64,000 bases of DNA from Neptuniibacter marinus. GTDB lineage: Bacteria; Pseudomonadota; Gammaproteobacteria; Pseudomonadales; Balneatricaceae. The notes under the pieces were generated by a model, which saw only the letters and a program-made list of their open reading frames with translations, searched no databases and was not told the DNA's origin. The stretch covers positions 1 to 64,000 of the forward strand of contig NZ_LUTR01000018.1 of the NCBI RefSeq assembly GCF_001597725.1. The letters run 5' to 3'. Positions 35,184-44,547 of the stretch are shown one piece after another; position 1 is the stretch's first letter; each line of letters begins with the position of its first letter. A program made the translations under genes and the position numbers.

Positions 35184-36014
35184 ATGTCAGATGAAAAAAT
35201 ACATAAAGTTTTGGCGCGCTCCGGTATAGGCTCACGTCGTGAGATGGAGCGTTGGATTAAAGACGGGCGAATATCCGTTAATAATCAAGTTGCTACTTTG
35301 GGAGATCGCATTGCTGAAGGTGATGTGGTGTCTGTAGATGGAACAATTGTTAACCTTATTTTTGATAAGCAGGCTGAGCGCAGGGTGTTGGTATATAACA
35401 AGCCTGTGGGGGAGATCTGCACGCGACATGATCCTGAAGGTCGTCCGACAGTGTTTGATCACCTACCGCCTCTTAAGGAGGGGCGTTGGATCGCTATTGG
35501 TCGTTTAGATATCAATACCTCCGGTCTTCTGTTATTTACGACAGATGGTGAATTAGCGAATGCGCTAATGCATCCCTCAGCTCAAATTGATCGTGAATAT
35601 GCTGTACGTGTTTTGGGAAGTGTTGATGATGCTCTTTTAAAGCGCTTAACTGATGGTGTTTTGCTGGAAGATGGAATGGCGCGTTTTACTGATGTGCAGT
35701 TCTTTGATGGTGAAGGGGCTAACAAGTGGTACCACTGCGTGGTTATGGAAGGTAAGAACCGCGAAGTACGTCGCCTTTGGGAGTCGCAAGAGGTTCAAGT
35801 TAGTCGCTTGAAGCGTGTGCGTTTTGGGCCGATTTTTCTGCCGAGTGATGTTAGAGCTGGAACGTGGAAAATGATGGAAGATAAAGAGGTTAAGTCTTTA
35901 TCTCAGATGTTAGAGTTGAAACCAAGACGTGGCGCTAAGATGTCCGTGGTGGAAAAACAGAAATTTGACCGACGTTATAAGAAGCAGCGTGCAAGAAGAC
36001 AAGAAGGCGATTAA
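35184..36014 (+). CDS. rluB: 23S rRNA pseudouridine(2605) synthase RluB
   Basis: RluB makes pseudouridine 2605 in helix 93 of 23S rRNA. The 276-aa protein starts at ATG 35184 behind AGGTG; a GTG three codons earlier overlaps that site. An S4 RNA-binding domain spans residues 3-60 (KVLARSGIGSRREMERWI). The RsuA-type catalytic domain has YNKPVGEICTRHDPEGRPT and GRLDINTSGLLLFTTDG with catalytic D109. The basic tail KKQRARRQ is usual. It is placed as in Pseudomonas and E. coli near yciO. A bidirectional terminator separates it from yciK. Confidence 0.94.
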   Translation: MSDEKIHKVLARSGIGSRREMERWIKDGRISVNNQVATLGDRIAEGDVVSVDGTIVNLIFDKQAERRVLVYNKPVGEICTRHDPEGRPTVFDHLPPLKEGRWIAIGRLDINTSGLLLFTTDGELANALMHPSAQIDREYAVRVLGSVDDALLKRLTDGVLLEDGMARFTDVQFFDGEGANKWYHCVVMEGKNREVRRLWESQEVQVSRLKRVRFGPIFLPSDVRAGTWKMMEDKEVKSLSQMLELKPRRGAKMSVVEKQKFDRRYKKQRARRQEGD

Positions 36015-36040
36015 CTTTAATTAGCTTATTCTTATACTAT

Positions 36041-36064
36041 AAAAAAGCAGCCTAAGCTGCTTTT
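36041..36064. terminator. Bidirectional terminator between rluB and yciK
   Basis: GCAGC-CTAA-GCTGC (36047-36060) is flanked by six A on the left and four T on the right, so it can end transcripts from both converging genes. Confidence 0.8.
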
Positions 36065-36080
36065 CTTATAGCTACTGTAA

Positions 36081-36821
36081 TCATTGAGCATCAAGCGATT
36101 GGCCATTTACTTCAATGCTGTCTGCACCCATTAGGTATAAATATAAAGGCATAATCTCTTCGGGTGATTTAACGGTGGAAGGGTTTTCTGCAGGGTAGGC
36201 ATCTGCGCGCATTTGAGTGCGTGTTGCTCCAGGATTAATGCAGTTTGTCCTGATTTTACTTACCGCTTCTAATTCATCGGCTAATGTTTGCATTAAGCCC
36301 TCTGTGGCAAACTTTGATATACCATAGGCGCCCCAGTAAGCTTTGGCTTTTCTGCCAACGCTAGATGATGTGAATACAATGGATGCATTATCTGATTGCT
36401 CTAGGAGAGGCATCAATATTTGCGTCATCATAAAGGGTGCATTTAGATTGACTTGCATAACTTGTTGCCAGATCACGGGGTCGTAGCTTTCGATAGGCGT
36501 ACGTACACCTAATAAGCTTGCATTGTGGAGTATGCCATCAAGGCGGCCAAACTCCTGTACTAGCGTGTTGGTAAGTTCAATGTAGTCATGTTCTTGTGCA
36601 CTTTCTAGATTGAGGGGTACTAAAGCGGGTTGAGGGTGTCCTGCGGCTTCGATCTCATCATACACCTGCTCAAGCTTTTCCAGTGTGCGGCCCAGTAAAA
36701 TCACTGTTGCGCCATGCGCTGCAAATGTTTTTGCTGCAACACGGCCGATGCCTGCACCGGCGCCTGTTACCAAAATAATACGGTCTTGTAGGAGGTTATC
36801 CGGTGCTTGGTACTCAAACAT
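36081..36821 (-). CDS. yciK: YciK-family short-chain dehydrogenase/reductase
   Basis: The 246-aa protein has the NAD(P)-binding motif VTGAGAGIGR at residues 18-27, the structural HNASLLG motif, the catalytic pair in YWGAYGISK and NPGATRTQMRADAYPAE near the C-terminus, which is characteristic of YciK. The substrate is not known. ATG 36821, 16 bases after mupP, last in the run ubiG-mupP-yciK; the same order occurs in Pseudomonas aeruginosa (PA3171-PA3173). Confidence 0.9.
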   Translation of the reverse strand: MFEYQAPDNLLQDRIILVTGAGAGIGRVAAKTFAAHGATVILLGRTLEKLEQVYDEIEAAGHPQPALVPLNLESAQEHDYIELTNTLVQEFGRLDGILHNASLLGVRTPIESYDPVIWQQVMQVNLNAPFMMTQILMPLLEQSDNASIVFTSSSVGRKAKAYWGAYGISKFATEGLMQTLADELEAVSKIRTNCINPGATRTQMRADAYPAENPSTVKSPEEIMPLYLYLMGADSIEVNGQSLDAQ

Positions 36822-36837
36822 AGTTTTGATCCTAATA

Positions 36838-37521
36838 TTAGCTGTCTAAATCAATATAGATTGATTGTAGCAGGGGCTTGAGTTTAGTTGCACAGGAAAT
36901 GTAGTGATCAGCTTGCCATTTATAAGGATCTTCGTCCGCATTAAGGTAGCCATAAGTGGCACCAATCGTTGTCATCCCTGCACGATTTCCCGCTTCAATA
37001 TCGCGTATATGATCGCCAACGTAAATACTGCTCTCTGCGGGACAGTTGATTTCACTGCAGGCGAGGAATAGCGCTTCTGGGTCAGGTTTCTTGTTTTTTA
37101 CATGATCGGGGCAGATTACAGTGCTTGCCCGTTTTGATAACCCAAGTCCCTGCATAAGGGGGGTGGTATAGAGCTCAGGTTTGTTGGTGACAATGCCCCA
37201 AGGTATGTTTTTTTCCTCTAGCCATGTCAGACATTCATCAAGGCCGTCGAATAACTGGCTATCTGTATCTAAGTGGTTTAGATAAATTTCCAGCATTCGT
37301 TGGTGTAGATGATCAAATACGTGGTCATCTGTATCTAAATTAAATGCCGCCCCAACCATCGCTCGTGCGCCGTTAGAGACGTAATGCCTTATATAGTCAT
37401 AGCTGACGGGATCTTTGTTCTCTTCGCGTAGGAGTTGATTGATTACCCAATGAAAGTCCGGGGCTGTATCAATTAAAGTGCCATCAAGATCGAATAGAAC
37501 GGATGCCGGTCGTGTGCTCAT
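36838..37521 (-). CDS. mupP: N-acetylmuramic acid 6-phosphate phosphatase MupP (Gph-like HAD)
   Basis: The 227-aa HAD-superfamily phosphatase has motif I DLDGTLIDTAPDF at residues 11-23 (nucleophile D11, acid D13), motif II GIVTNKP, motif III lysine in CPDHVKNKKPDPEA, and motif IV YVGDHIRDIEAGNRAGM. By sequence alone it would be called phosphoglycolate phosphatase (Gph). Its position between ubiG and yciK matches mupP of Pseudomonas, where the enzyme dephosphorylates MurNAc-6-phosphate in the cell-wall recycling route that bypasses de novo UDP-MurNAc synthesis. The choice of MupP is inference from synteny. Confidence 0.82.
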   Translation of the reverse strand: MSTRPASVLFDLDGTLIDTAPDFHWVINQLLREENKDPVSYDYIRHYVSNGARAMVGAAFNLDTDDHVFDHLHQRMLEIYLNHLDTDSQLFDGLDECLTWLEEKNIPWGIVTNKPELYTTPLMQGLGLSKRASTVICPDHVKNKKPDPEALFLACSEINCPAESSIYVGDHIRDIEAGNRAGMTTIGATYGYLNADEDPYKWQADHYISCATKLKPLLQSIYIDLDS

Positions 37522-37536
37522 ATATGTAGAAGGCTC

Positions 37537-38262
37537 TTAGGCTGGCTTAGTGGTTGCAATCATATAGTTTACATCCACATCGGTTGGATGAAGGCTGTAT
37601 GTTTTTGTTAGAGGGTTGTAGGTCATGCCGCACATCTCTGTGCTTTGCAGGCCGCTTTCCCTAATCCATGAGCCTAGTTCTGATGGGCGAATAAACTTCT
37701 TGAAGTCATGGGTTCCATCAGGCACTAGTTTTAATAGTTTTTCTGCCCCTAGAATCGCAAATAGATAACTTTTTGGATTGCGATTAAGTGTGGAGAAGAA
37801 AAGTGTACCACCGGGTTTGCAGAGTATTGCGCAGGCGTTAACGATGGAGGAAGGGTCTGGTACATGTTCGAGCATCTCCATGCAGGTCACAACGTCAAAA
37901 GATTCGGGCTGTTCTTCAGCGAGATCTTCAACAGTTATCTGCTTGTAGCTAACATCTACGCCACTCTCTAAACCATGTAGCTTAGCGATTTTTAGGGGGG
38001 CGGCTCCCATATCTATGCCTGTGACATGGGCACCTCGTTGTGCCATTGATTCGGATAGTATGCCGCCGCCGCAGCCCACATCTAATACTTTCTTCTCAGC
38101 AATTCGGGCTATACGGTCGATAAAACCAACCCGTAATGGGTTAATATCATGTAGCGGTTTGAATTCGCTGTTACGGTCCCACCATTTGTTTGCCAGTTCT
38201 TCGAACTTGGCAATCTCTTCAGGATCAATGTTTTGCTGAGACGTATTATTTGACTGAGTCAT
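37537..38262 (-). CDS. ubiG: Ubiquinone biosynthesis O-methyltransferase UbiG
   Basis: UbiG does both O-methylations in ubiquinone synthesis. The 241-aa length matches E. coli (240). The protein begins [19 protein letters not shown] and has [19 protein letters not shown] motif [27 protein letters not shown] and the membrane-interacting segment [23 protein letters not shown] 38262 follows GAAAG-type weak site. It is divergent from gyrA, as in Pseudomonas and E. coli, with 205 bases between. Confidence 0.96.
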   Translation of the reverse strand: MTQSNNTSQQNIDPEEIAKFEELANKWWDRNSEFKPLHDINPLRVGFIDRIARIAEKKVLDVGCGGGILSESMAQRGAHVTGIDMGAAPLKIAKLHGLESGVDVSYKQITVEDLAEEQPESFDVVTCMEMLEHVPDPSSIVNACAILCKPGGTLFFSTLNRNPKSYLFAILGAEKLLKLVPDGTHDFKKFIRPSELGSWIRESGLQSTEMCGMTYNPLTKTYSLHPTDVDVNYMIATTKPA

Positions 38263-38399
38263 GGCATTCTTTCGTTCGTGAATTTTCCCTTATTCTAGCA
38301 CTCCTCAAGGCTTCAGAAATAGTCAAAGCAATAAATGCTTAGGTTCTAATATTTAATTATATAACCTCTTATTTTTTCAGGATTCATTTGTGGAAAATA

Positions 38400-38408
38400 T
38401 GATATACT
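38400..38408 (+). promoter_or_regulatory. Extended -10 promoter element before gyrA
   Basis: TGATATACT (38400-38408) is an extended -10 (TG-N-TATACT). No convincing -35 lies at the right distance, which is usual for extended -10 and for supercoiling-sensitive gyrase promoters. The start codon is 60 bases downstream. Confidence 0.5.
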
Positions 38409-38467
38409 CCTGCGGTTAAAAATATCCGCGGAAACCTTCCGTTGCGAGAGTGATTCAAGGATAGGGA

Positions 38468-41095
38468 ATGGGCGATCAAGTCAAAGAAATTCTGCCAGTT
38501 AACATCGAAGATGAACTGAAGCAGTCATACCTAGATTACGCAATGAGCGTAATTGTAGGCCGTGCGTTACCAGACGCAAGAGACGGTCTTAAACCAGTGC
38601 ACCGTCGTGTTCTATTTGCTATGAACGAACTCGGCAATGACTGGAATAAGGCATATAAAAAGTCAGCGCGTGTGGTCGGCGATGTAATCGGTAAATACCA
38701 CCCCCATGGCGATAGTGCGGTTTACGATACTATCGTACGTATGGCGCAGAGCTTTTCTATGCGCTATCCCCTTGTGGATGGACAAGGTAACTTCGGTTCT
38801 ATTGATGGCGATTCCGCTGCGGCGATGCGTTATACCGAAATCCGCATGGATAAAATAGCTCATGAGCTATTAGCTGACCTTGAAAAAGAAACCGTCGACT
38901 TTGTTGATAACTATGACGGTACCGAAAAAATTCCAGTCGTTGTGCCTACGCGTATCCCGAACCTGCTTGTTAATGGCTCATCGGGTATTGCTGTTGGTAT
39001 GGCGACTAATATTCCACCGCATAACTTGTCGGAGGTTGTTCGTGGTTGTATCGCATTAATAGAAAATGGCGATTTAACAACCGATGAACTAATGGAATAT
39101 ATTCCTGGTCCCGATTTTCCTACGGGTGGCATCATTAATGGTCGTGCGGGCATTTTACAAGCTTATCGCACGGGGCGTGGACGCATATATGTCCGTGCTA
39201 AGTATCATGTTGAAGAAGATGAAAAGAACGGTAAGCCGTCTCTTATTATCACCGAGATCCCTTATCAGCTAAACAAAGCGCGTTTGATCGAAAAAATAGC
39301 TGAGTTAGTAAAAGAGAAGAGGATCGAAGGGATTACTGAGCTGCGTGACGAGTCTGATAAAGATGGTATGCGTATTGTTATTGAATTACGACGTAGTGAA
39401 GTACCTGAAGTCGTTATTAATAACTTGTTTGCTCAGACTCAAATGGAGTCGGTGTTTGGTATCAATATGGTGGCCTTGGTTGATGGTCAACCGCGTATAT
39501 TGGATCTTAAAACAGCGCTTGAATGCTTTGTGCGTCATCGCCGTGAGGTGGTTACACGTCGTACGGTTTACCTACTAAGAAAAGCCCGTGAACGCGGTCA
39601 TTTGTTAGAAGGTTTGGCCGTTGCATTGGCGAATATCGATCCGGTTATTGAATTGATCAAGAAATCACCTACACCGGCAGAAGCTAAAGAGGCGTTAATT
39701 TCAGCGGCTTGGGCGCCGGGTGATGTTATTCAGATGCTTGAGCGCGCAGGCGAAGATGCTTGCCGCCCAGATGACTTGGAAGAGCAGTATGGCTTGCGTG
39801 ATGGGCATTATCATTTGTCACCAGCTCAAGCACAGGCAATTCTAGAGCTACGTCTACACCGTTTGACCGGTTTAGAGCATGATAAGCTGATTGCTGAATA
39901 TAAAGAATTACTAGATAAAATCGCTGAATTGCTACTTATCTTGGGCTCTCATGAGCGTTTGATGGAAGTGATTCGTGAAGAGCTAGAGGCTGTACTTGAA
40001 GAATATGGCGATGAGCGTCGTACTGAGATTACCGCTTCACGTAAAGATCTAACTATTGCTGATCTAATCACTGAAGAAGATATGGTTGTGACTATATCCC
40101 ATGGTGGTTATGCGAAAACTCAGCCATTGACTGATTACCAGTCACAGCGCCGTGGTGGTAAAGGTAAATCAGCTGCAGCTATTAAAGATGAAGATTTTAT
40201 CGAACATCTATTGATAGCAAACACTCATGACACCATTCTTTGCTTTACCGACCGTGGCAAAGTGTATTGGTTGCGTGTTTTTGAGATTCCAGTTGCTAGT
40301 CGTACCGCTCGTGGCCGCCCAATTGTGAATATATTGCCATTGGATGAAGGTGAACGTGTAAGTACGATCTTGCCGGTAGGCGCTTATGACGAAGATAAAT
40401 TTATCTTTATGGCGACAGCCTCCGGCACGGTTAAGAAAACAGCACTGACTAATTTCGCACGTCCTCGTTCAAGCGGTCTAATCGCTTTAGATCTGTTAGA
40501 TGACGATCATCTAATCGGTGCAGCGATCACTGACGGTTCCAATGACATCATGTTAATGACAAGTGCGGGCAAGAGTATGCGCTTTAATGAAGATGATGTT
40601 CGTCCTATGGGCCGTACGGCGCGTGGTGTACGTGGTGTAAGAATGGGCGATGGCGTTGAAGTTATCTCGTTAATTATTCCACAGGAAGGTGGCAAGATAC
40701 TGACGGCTTCAGAAAACGGCTTTGGTAAGAAGACAGCGATAGATGACTTCCCAGTGAAAGGTCGTGGTGGTCAAGGCGTGATTGCGCAGCAGTGTTCTGA
40801 TCGTAACGGTCAGTTGGCAGGTGCAGTTCAAGTCTTTGCTGGTGACGATGTGATGTTGATCAGTGATCGCGGTACTTTGGTACGTACCGGTGGTGATGGA
40901 ATATCTGAGCTAGGACGAAACACTCAAGGGGTTACATTGATCCGTGTAAATACGGATGAGCGACTTGTGAGTGTTGCACGTATAGAAGAACCGAATGAGG
41001 AAGAGCTCAGCGAAGGGGAGGTTTCTGACGAATCGCCAGATAGCCCAGCTGATCTACAGCCGGATGCGGAAAATCACTCAGATGATAGTGAGTAA
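38468..41095 (+). CDS. gyrA: DNA gyrase subunit A
   Basis: GyrA with GyrB introduces negative supercoils. The 875-aa length equals that of E. coli GyrA. The breakage-reunion domain (1-520) has the catalytic tyrosine Y122 in [10 protein letters not shown]. The quinolone-resistance-determining region reads [17 protein letters not shown] with S83 and D87, the unmutated state. The C-terminal beta-pinwheel contains the GyrA box QRRGGKG near residue 560 and repeated GR-rich blades, ending in an acidic tail. ATG at 38468 after AGGGA. A terminator follows, so serC and later genes are a separate unit. Confidence 0.98.
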   Translation: MGDQVKEILPVNIEDELKQSYLDYAMSVIVGRALPDARDGLKPVHRRVLFAMNELGNDWNKAYKKSARVVGDVIGKYHPHGDSAVYDTIVRMAQSFSMRYPLVDGQGNFGSIDGDSAAAMRYTEIRMDKIAHELLADLEKETVDFVDNYDGTEKIPVVVPTRIPNLLVNGSSGIAVGMATNIPPHNLSEVVRGCIALIENGDLTTDELMEYIPGPDFPTGGIINGRAGILQAYRTGRGRIYVRAKYHVEEDEKNGKPSLIITEIPYQLNKARLIEKIAELVKEKRIEGITELRDESDKDGMRIVIELRRSEVPEVVINNLFAQTQMESVFGINMVALVDGQPRILDLKTALECFVRHRREVVTRRTVYLLRKARERGHLLEGLAVALANIDPVIELIKKSPTPAEAKEALISAAWAPGDVIQMLERAGEDACRPDDLEEQYGLRDGHYHLSPAQAQAILELRLHRLTGLEHDKLIAEYKELLDKIAELLLILGSHERLMEVIREELEAVLEEYGDERRTEITASRKDLTIADLITEEDMVVTISHGGYAKTQPLTDYQSQRRGGKGKSAAAIKDEDFIEHLLIANTHDTILCFTDRGKVYWLRVFEIPVASRTARGRPIVNILPLDEGERVSTILPVGAYDEDKFIFMATASGTVKKTALTNFARPRSSGLIALDLLDDDHLIGAAITDGSNDIMLMTSAGKSMRFNEDDVRPMGRTARGVRGVRMGDGVEVISLIIPQEGGKILTASENGFGKKTAIDDFPVKGRGGQGVIAQQCSDRNGQLAGAVQVFAGDDVMLISDRGTLVRTGGDGISELGRNTQGVTLIRVNTDERLVSVARIEEPNEEELSEGEVSDESPDSPADLQPDAENHSDDSE

Positions 41096-41106
41096 TTTAT
41101 CCAATC

Positions 41107-41132
41107 AAGTGCGGCTTTAAGTCGCACTTTTT
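41107..41132 (+). terminator. Terminator after gyrA
   Basis: AAGTGCGGC (41107-41115) pairs with GTCGCACTT (41121-41129) with one G-T wobble around TTTAA, followed by T residues to 41132. Confidence 0.82.
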
Positions 41133-41198
41133 ATATAGCACCCTTTTTGTTGCGCCTATTAATAGCAGCAAGAAATATTGGTATAAGAGAAACGATCG

Positions 41199-42281
41199 AT
41201 GACGCGCAAGTTTAATTTCAGTGCAGGACCTGCAGGTTTACCCGAAGAAGTGCTAGCACAAGCACAGCAAGAGTTGTTGGATTGGCACGGCAAGGGACTC
41301 TCTATTATGGAGATGAGTCACCGCAGCGACGAGTTTGTATCGGTGGCGGAACAAGCGGAGCAAGATCTGCGTGATCTTATGGGTATTAGTTCTGCATACA
41401 AAGTGTTATTTCTGCAAGGTGGCGCGACGTCACAATTCTCAATGATTCCGATGAATTTATTGAGAGGCAAAAGCAGCGCCGATTATATCAATACCGGTAT
41501 CTGGTCGAAAAAAGCGATTAAAGAAGCGGCGCGTTACTGTGATGTTTCTATCGCAGCTAGCAGTGAAGGAAACGGTAATGTTGCCGTTCCTACCCAAGCA
41601 GAGCTTAATCTTAATCCTGAAGCGGCTTACCTTCACTACACGCCAAATGAAACTATTGGTGGGTTGGAGTATGACTATATTCCGGAATCTGGCGATGTTC
41701 CCCTTGTTGCTGACCTATCTTCAACAATCTTATCCCGTCAATTAGATGTAGATAAGTTTGGTTTGATCTATGCCGGTGCACAGAAAAATATCGGCCCTGC
41801 TGGTTTGACGGTTGTTATTGTTCGAGAAGATCTTCTCGGTGAGGTAGTTGCGGGTACGCCTACCATGTTCGATTACAAAGTACATGCGGATGCTGATTCC
41901 ATGTGCAATACACCGCCAACCTTTGGTTGGTACCTTGCCGGTTTGGTCTTTAAATGGCTTAAAGAGCAAGGTGGTGTTGCTGCGATTGAAAAAGCAAACC
42001 AGCGTAAGCAAGCTAAATTATATGCGGCTATTGATGGAAGCGATTTTTATGCTAACCCGATGGCTGTCGCTAACCGCTCATGGATGAATGTACCTTTTAC
42101 GTTAGCGGATGATGGCTTAGATGCACTGTTTTTAGCACAAGCAGAAGAAGCGGGTTTATTAAACCTTAAAGGTCATCGTTCTGTGGGTGGTATGCGTGCA
42201 AGTATTTATAACGCAGTACCTGAAGCCGCCGTCGACGCGCTTATTAGCTTTATGCAACAGTTTGAAAAACAACACGCCTAA
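41199..42281 (+). CDS. serC: Phosphoserine aminotransferase SerC
   Basis: SerC transaminates 3-phosphohydroxypyruvate to phosphoserine and the matching step of pyridoxal phosphate synthesis. The 360-aa protein (E. coli 362) begins FNFSAGPAGLPEEVLAQAQ and has the PLP lysine in YAGAQKNIGPAG near residue 195, plus HRSVGGMRASIYNA at the C-terminus. It starts the run serC-pheA-hisC-tyrA/aroA-cmk-rpsA, the same order as in Pseudomonas, with 26 bases to pheA. ATG at 41199. Confidence 0.97.
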   Translation: MTRKFNFSAGPAGLPEEVLAQAQQELLDWHGKGLSIMEMSHRSDEFVSVAEQAEQDLRDLMGISSAYKVLFLQGGATSQFSMIPMNLLRGKSSADYINTGIWSKKAIKEAARYCDVSIAASSEGNGNVAVPTQAELNLNPEAAYLHYTPNETIGGLEYDYIPESGDVPLVADLSSTILSRQLDVDKFGLIYAGAQKNIGPAGLTVVIVREDLLGEVVAGTPTMFDYKVHADADSMCNTPPTFGWYLAGLVFKWLKEQGGVAAIEKANQRKQAKLYAAIDGSDFYANPMAVANRSWMNVPFTLADDGLDALFLAQAEEAGLLNLKGHRSVGGMRASIYNAVPEAAVDALISFMQQFEKQHA

Positions 42282-42307
42282 GATCATCACAGAATAAGTA
42301 GAAGAGT

Positions 42308-43399
42308 ATGAGCGAACAGGAAAAAGAGCTACGCATCCTTCGTGACCAAATTGACAGCATTGATGGGCAACTCCATGAGTTACTTAACAATCGTGCTCGT
42401 TGTGCGCAACGTGTTGCGGAAGTTAAGCAAAAATATCAGGGGGATGTGAGTCCTGTTTTCTATCGTCCTGAACGTGAAGCCCAAGTGTTGCGCGCGGTGA
42501 TGGAGCGTAATGAAGGCCCTTTGGCTGATAAAGAGGTTGCGCGGCTATTTCGTGAAATTATGTCGGTATGTCTTGCATTGGAAGAACCGATGCGGGTCGC
42601 ATTTCTCGGACCTGAAGGTACATTTACGCAGCTTGCGGCCATGAAACACTTTGGCCATTCTGCACGTAACCTTCCCATGCAGTCACTGAAAGATGTTTTC
42701 CGCGAAGTTCAGTCAGGTGCTGCTCATTATGGTGTTGTACCGATTGAAAACTCAACGGAAGGTGTTGTTAGCCATACTTTAGATCTGTTTAAGCAGTTTG
42801 ATCTTAAAATTTGTGGTGAAGTTGAAGTGCCCGTTCATCTTCATCTGTTGCTAAATCGCGGCGACAGTCTTGATGGAATCAAAAAGATTTACTCCCATCA
42901 GCAATCTTTAGCCCAGAGCCGGTGTTGGCTAGATGTACGCTACCCAGATATTGAAAAAATTGCGGTGAGCTCTAATGCCGAAGCAGCGCGTTTAGCTGCT
43001 AACGAAGGTAAGGGAGCCGCCGCTATTGCCGGAGACATGGCCGCAGATCTTTATGATTTAGAGTCCGCGGTTAAAAATATTGAAGATCAAATAGATAACT
43101 CTACACGCTTCCTGATTATCGGCGATCAATATGTTGGTCCTAGCGGCGATGACAAAACATCGATACTGATCTCGGTGCCTGATACGCCGGGGGCGTTATA
43201 TCAGCTGCTGGAGCCTTTTCACCGTTATGGTGTGAGTTTGACGCGCGTAGAAACGCGCTCGGCCTCTAAAAACTCTTTGTTTTATATAGACTTTATCGGC
43301 CATAGTGCAGATCCCGTTGTACAGAATGCTTTGCAAGCTCTAATAGAAACCAGCATCGAACTTAAAGTACTAGGGTCTTATCCCAGTGCAGTGCTTTAG
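42308..43399 (+). CDS. pheA: Chorismate mutase/prephenate dehydratase PheA
   Basis: This bifunctional enzyme makes phenylpyruvate from chorismate. The AroQ-type chorismate mutase is at residues 4-92 (LRDQIDSIDGQLHELLNNR, REIMSVCLALE). The prephenate dehydratase is at about 96-275 (VAFLGPEGTFTQLAA, GVVPIENSTEGVVSHTLD, NSTRFLII). The ACT domain that senses phenylalanine is at about 284-360 (TSILISVPDTPGALYQLL, LTRVETRSA). The length of 363 aa is like Pseudomonas PheA. ATG 42308 after AGAAGAG. No leader-peptide attenuator like that of E. coli is seen because the gene is internal to the operon. Confidence 0.97.
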   Translation: MSEQEKELRILRDQIDSIDGQLHELLNNRARCAQRVAEVKQKYQGDVSPVFYRPEREAQVLRAVMERNEGPLADKEVARLFREIMSVCLALEEPMRVAFLGPEGTFTQLAAMKHFGHSARNLPMQSLKDVFREVQSGAAHYGVVPIENSTEGVVSHTLDLFKQFDLKICGEVEVPVHLHLLLNRGDSLDGIKKIYSHQQSLAQSRCWLDVRYPDIEKIAVSSNAEAARLAANEGKGAAAIAGDMAADLYDLESAVKNIEDQIDNSTRFLIIGDQYVGPSGDDKTSILISVPDTPGALYQLLEPFHRYGVSLTRVETRSASKNSLFYIDFIGHSADPVVQNALQALIETSIELKVLGSYPSAVL

Positions 43400-43443
43400 C
43401 GAGTTATGATGAGTCAATATATGATGTTTTTGGTCGATATATT

Positions 43444-44547
43444 ATGAGTTGCGATTTTATCTCCTTGGCCTGCCCAAGTGTGCAGGATCTTGTACCTTAT
43501 CAACCAGGCAAACCAGCTGAAGAACTCGAACGTGAACTGGGTTTGATTGATGTAATTAAGCTGGCAAGTAATGAAAATCCGATGGGGCCGTCACCGCGTG
43601 TAATTGATGCGATTAAGCAACACCTGCCAGATATTTCTCTCTACCCTGATGGCGGGGGTTATAGATTAAAAAAAGCACTTTCAGAAAAATTTTCTGTCCC
43701 AGTAGAAAAGCTGACTTTAGGTAATGGTTCCAATGACGTTATAGACCTAATTGGCCGTGCTTACCTCAATGTAGGCGATGAAGTTATTTATTCTGAATTT
43801 AGTTTTGTTGCTTATTCTATTGTAGCGCAAGCCGTTGGAGCGACTGCGGTTATAACGCCAGCTAAAGATTGGGGTCATGATCTAGACGCTATGCTGGCAG
43901 CTATTAGTGATCGAACGCGGATGATTTTTATTGCGAATCCTAATAACCCTACAGGGACATGGGTGACGCGCGCACAGTTGAACGCATTTTTAGATCAAGT
44001 GCCAGAGCATGTTTTAGTTGTACTGGATGAAGCTTATACAGAATATGTTGATCAAGCTGAATTCCCTAATGGATTATTGCTAATTGATGCTTATCCCAAT
44101 TTAATTGTAACGCGCACCTTCTCTAAAGCTTATGGTTTAGCGGGATTACGAGTGGGCTTTGCGGTTTCTAATGGCTCAGTTGCTAATGTTTTAAGTCGAG
44201 TTCGCCAACCTTTTAATGTAAATAGTTTGGCGCTGGTGGCTGCCGAAGCTGCTTTAATGGATGATGCTTATATCGAACAAGGTGTGGCCCTAAATAAACA
44301 GGGAATGGCATTGTATGAAAAAGAATTAACAGCCTTGGGGCTTAGTTATATTCCTTCTGTAGGTAACTTTATCACCGTGGATTTTACGGTTGATGCTCAG
44401 CCTATCTATCAGGCTATGTTAGCGGAGGGCGTCATCGTTAGACCGATTGCCAGTTATACAATGCCTCAGCATCTACGTATCAGTATAGGTTTGCAGGAAG
44501 AAAATGAGCGCTGTTTAAATGTGCTAAATCGAGTAATGAACCCTTGA
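43444..44547 (+). CDS. hisC: Histidinol-phosphate aminotransferase HisC
   Basis: The 367-aa class I/II aminotransferase begins SLACPSVQDLVPYQPGKP and has IKLASNENPMGPSP, the aspartate in VVLDEAYTEY and the PLP lysine in TFSKAYGLAGLRVG. It converts imidazole-acetol phosphate to histidinol phosphate. In this aromatic gene cluster it may also, or mainly, transaminate phenylpyruvate and hydroxyphenylpyruvate, as suggested for hisC copies placed between pheA and tyrA. A second hisC elsewhere in the genome would support that. Its stop overlaps the next start by four bases. Confidence 0.94.
   Translation: MSCDFISLACPSVQDLVPYQPGKPAEELERELGLIDVIKLASNENPMGPSPRVIDAIKQHLPDISLYPDGGGYRLKKALSEKFSVPVEKLTLGNGSNDVIDLIGRAYLNVGDEVIYSEFSFVAYSIVAQAVGATAVITPAKDWGHDLDAMLAAISDRTRMIFIANPNNPTGTWVTRAQLNAFLDQVPEHVLVVLDEAYTEYVDQAEFPNGLLLIDAYPNLIVTRTFSKAYGLAGLRVGFAVSNGSVANVLSRVRQPFNVNSLALVAAEAALMDDAYIEQGVALNKQGMALYEKELTALGLSYIPSVGNFITVDFTVDAQPIYQAMLAEGVIVRPIASYTMPQHLRISIGLQEENERCLNVLNRVMNP

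Noticed and set aside
36838-37521. Phosphoglycolate phosphatase (gph) as the name of the HAD gene
   Set aside because: Motifs fit both, but the ubiG-HAD-yciK order is that of Pseudomonas mupP; Gph is kept only as the alternative.
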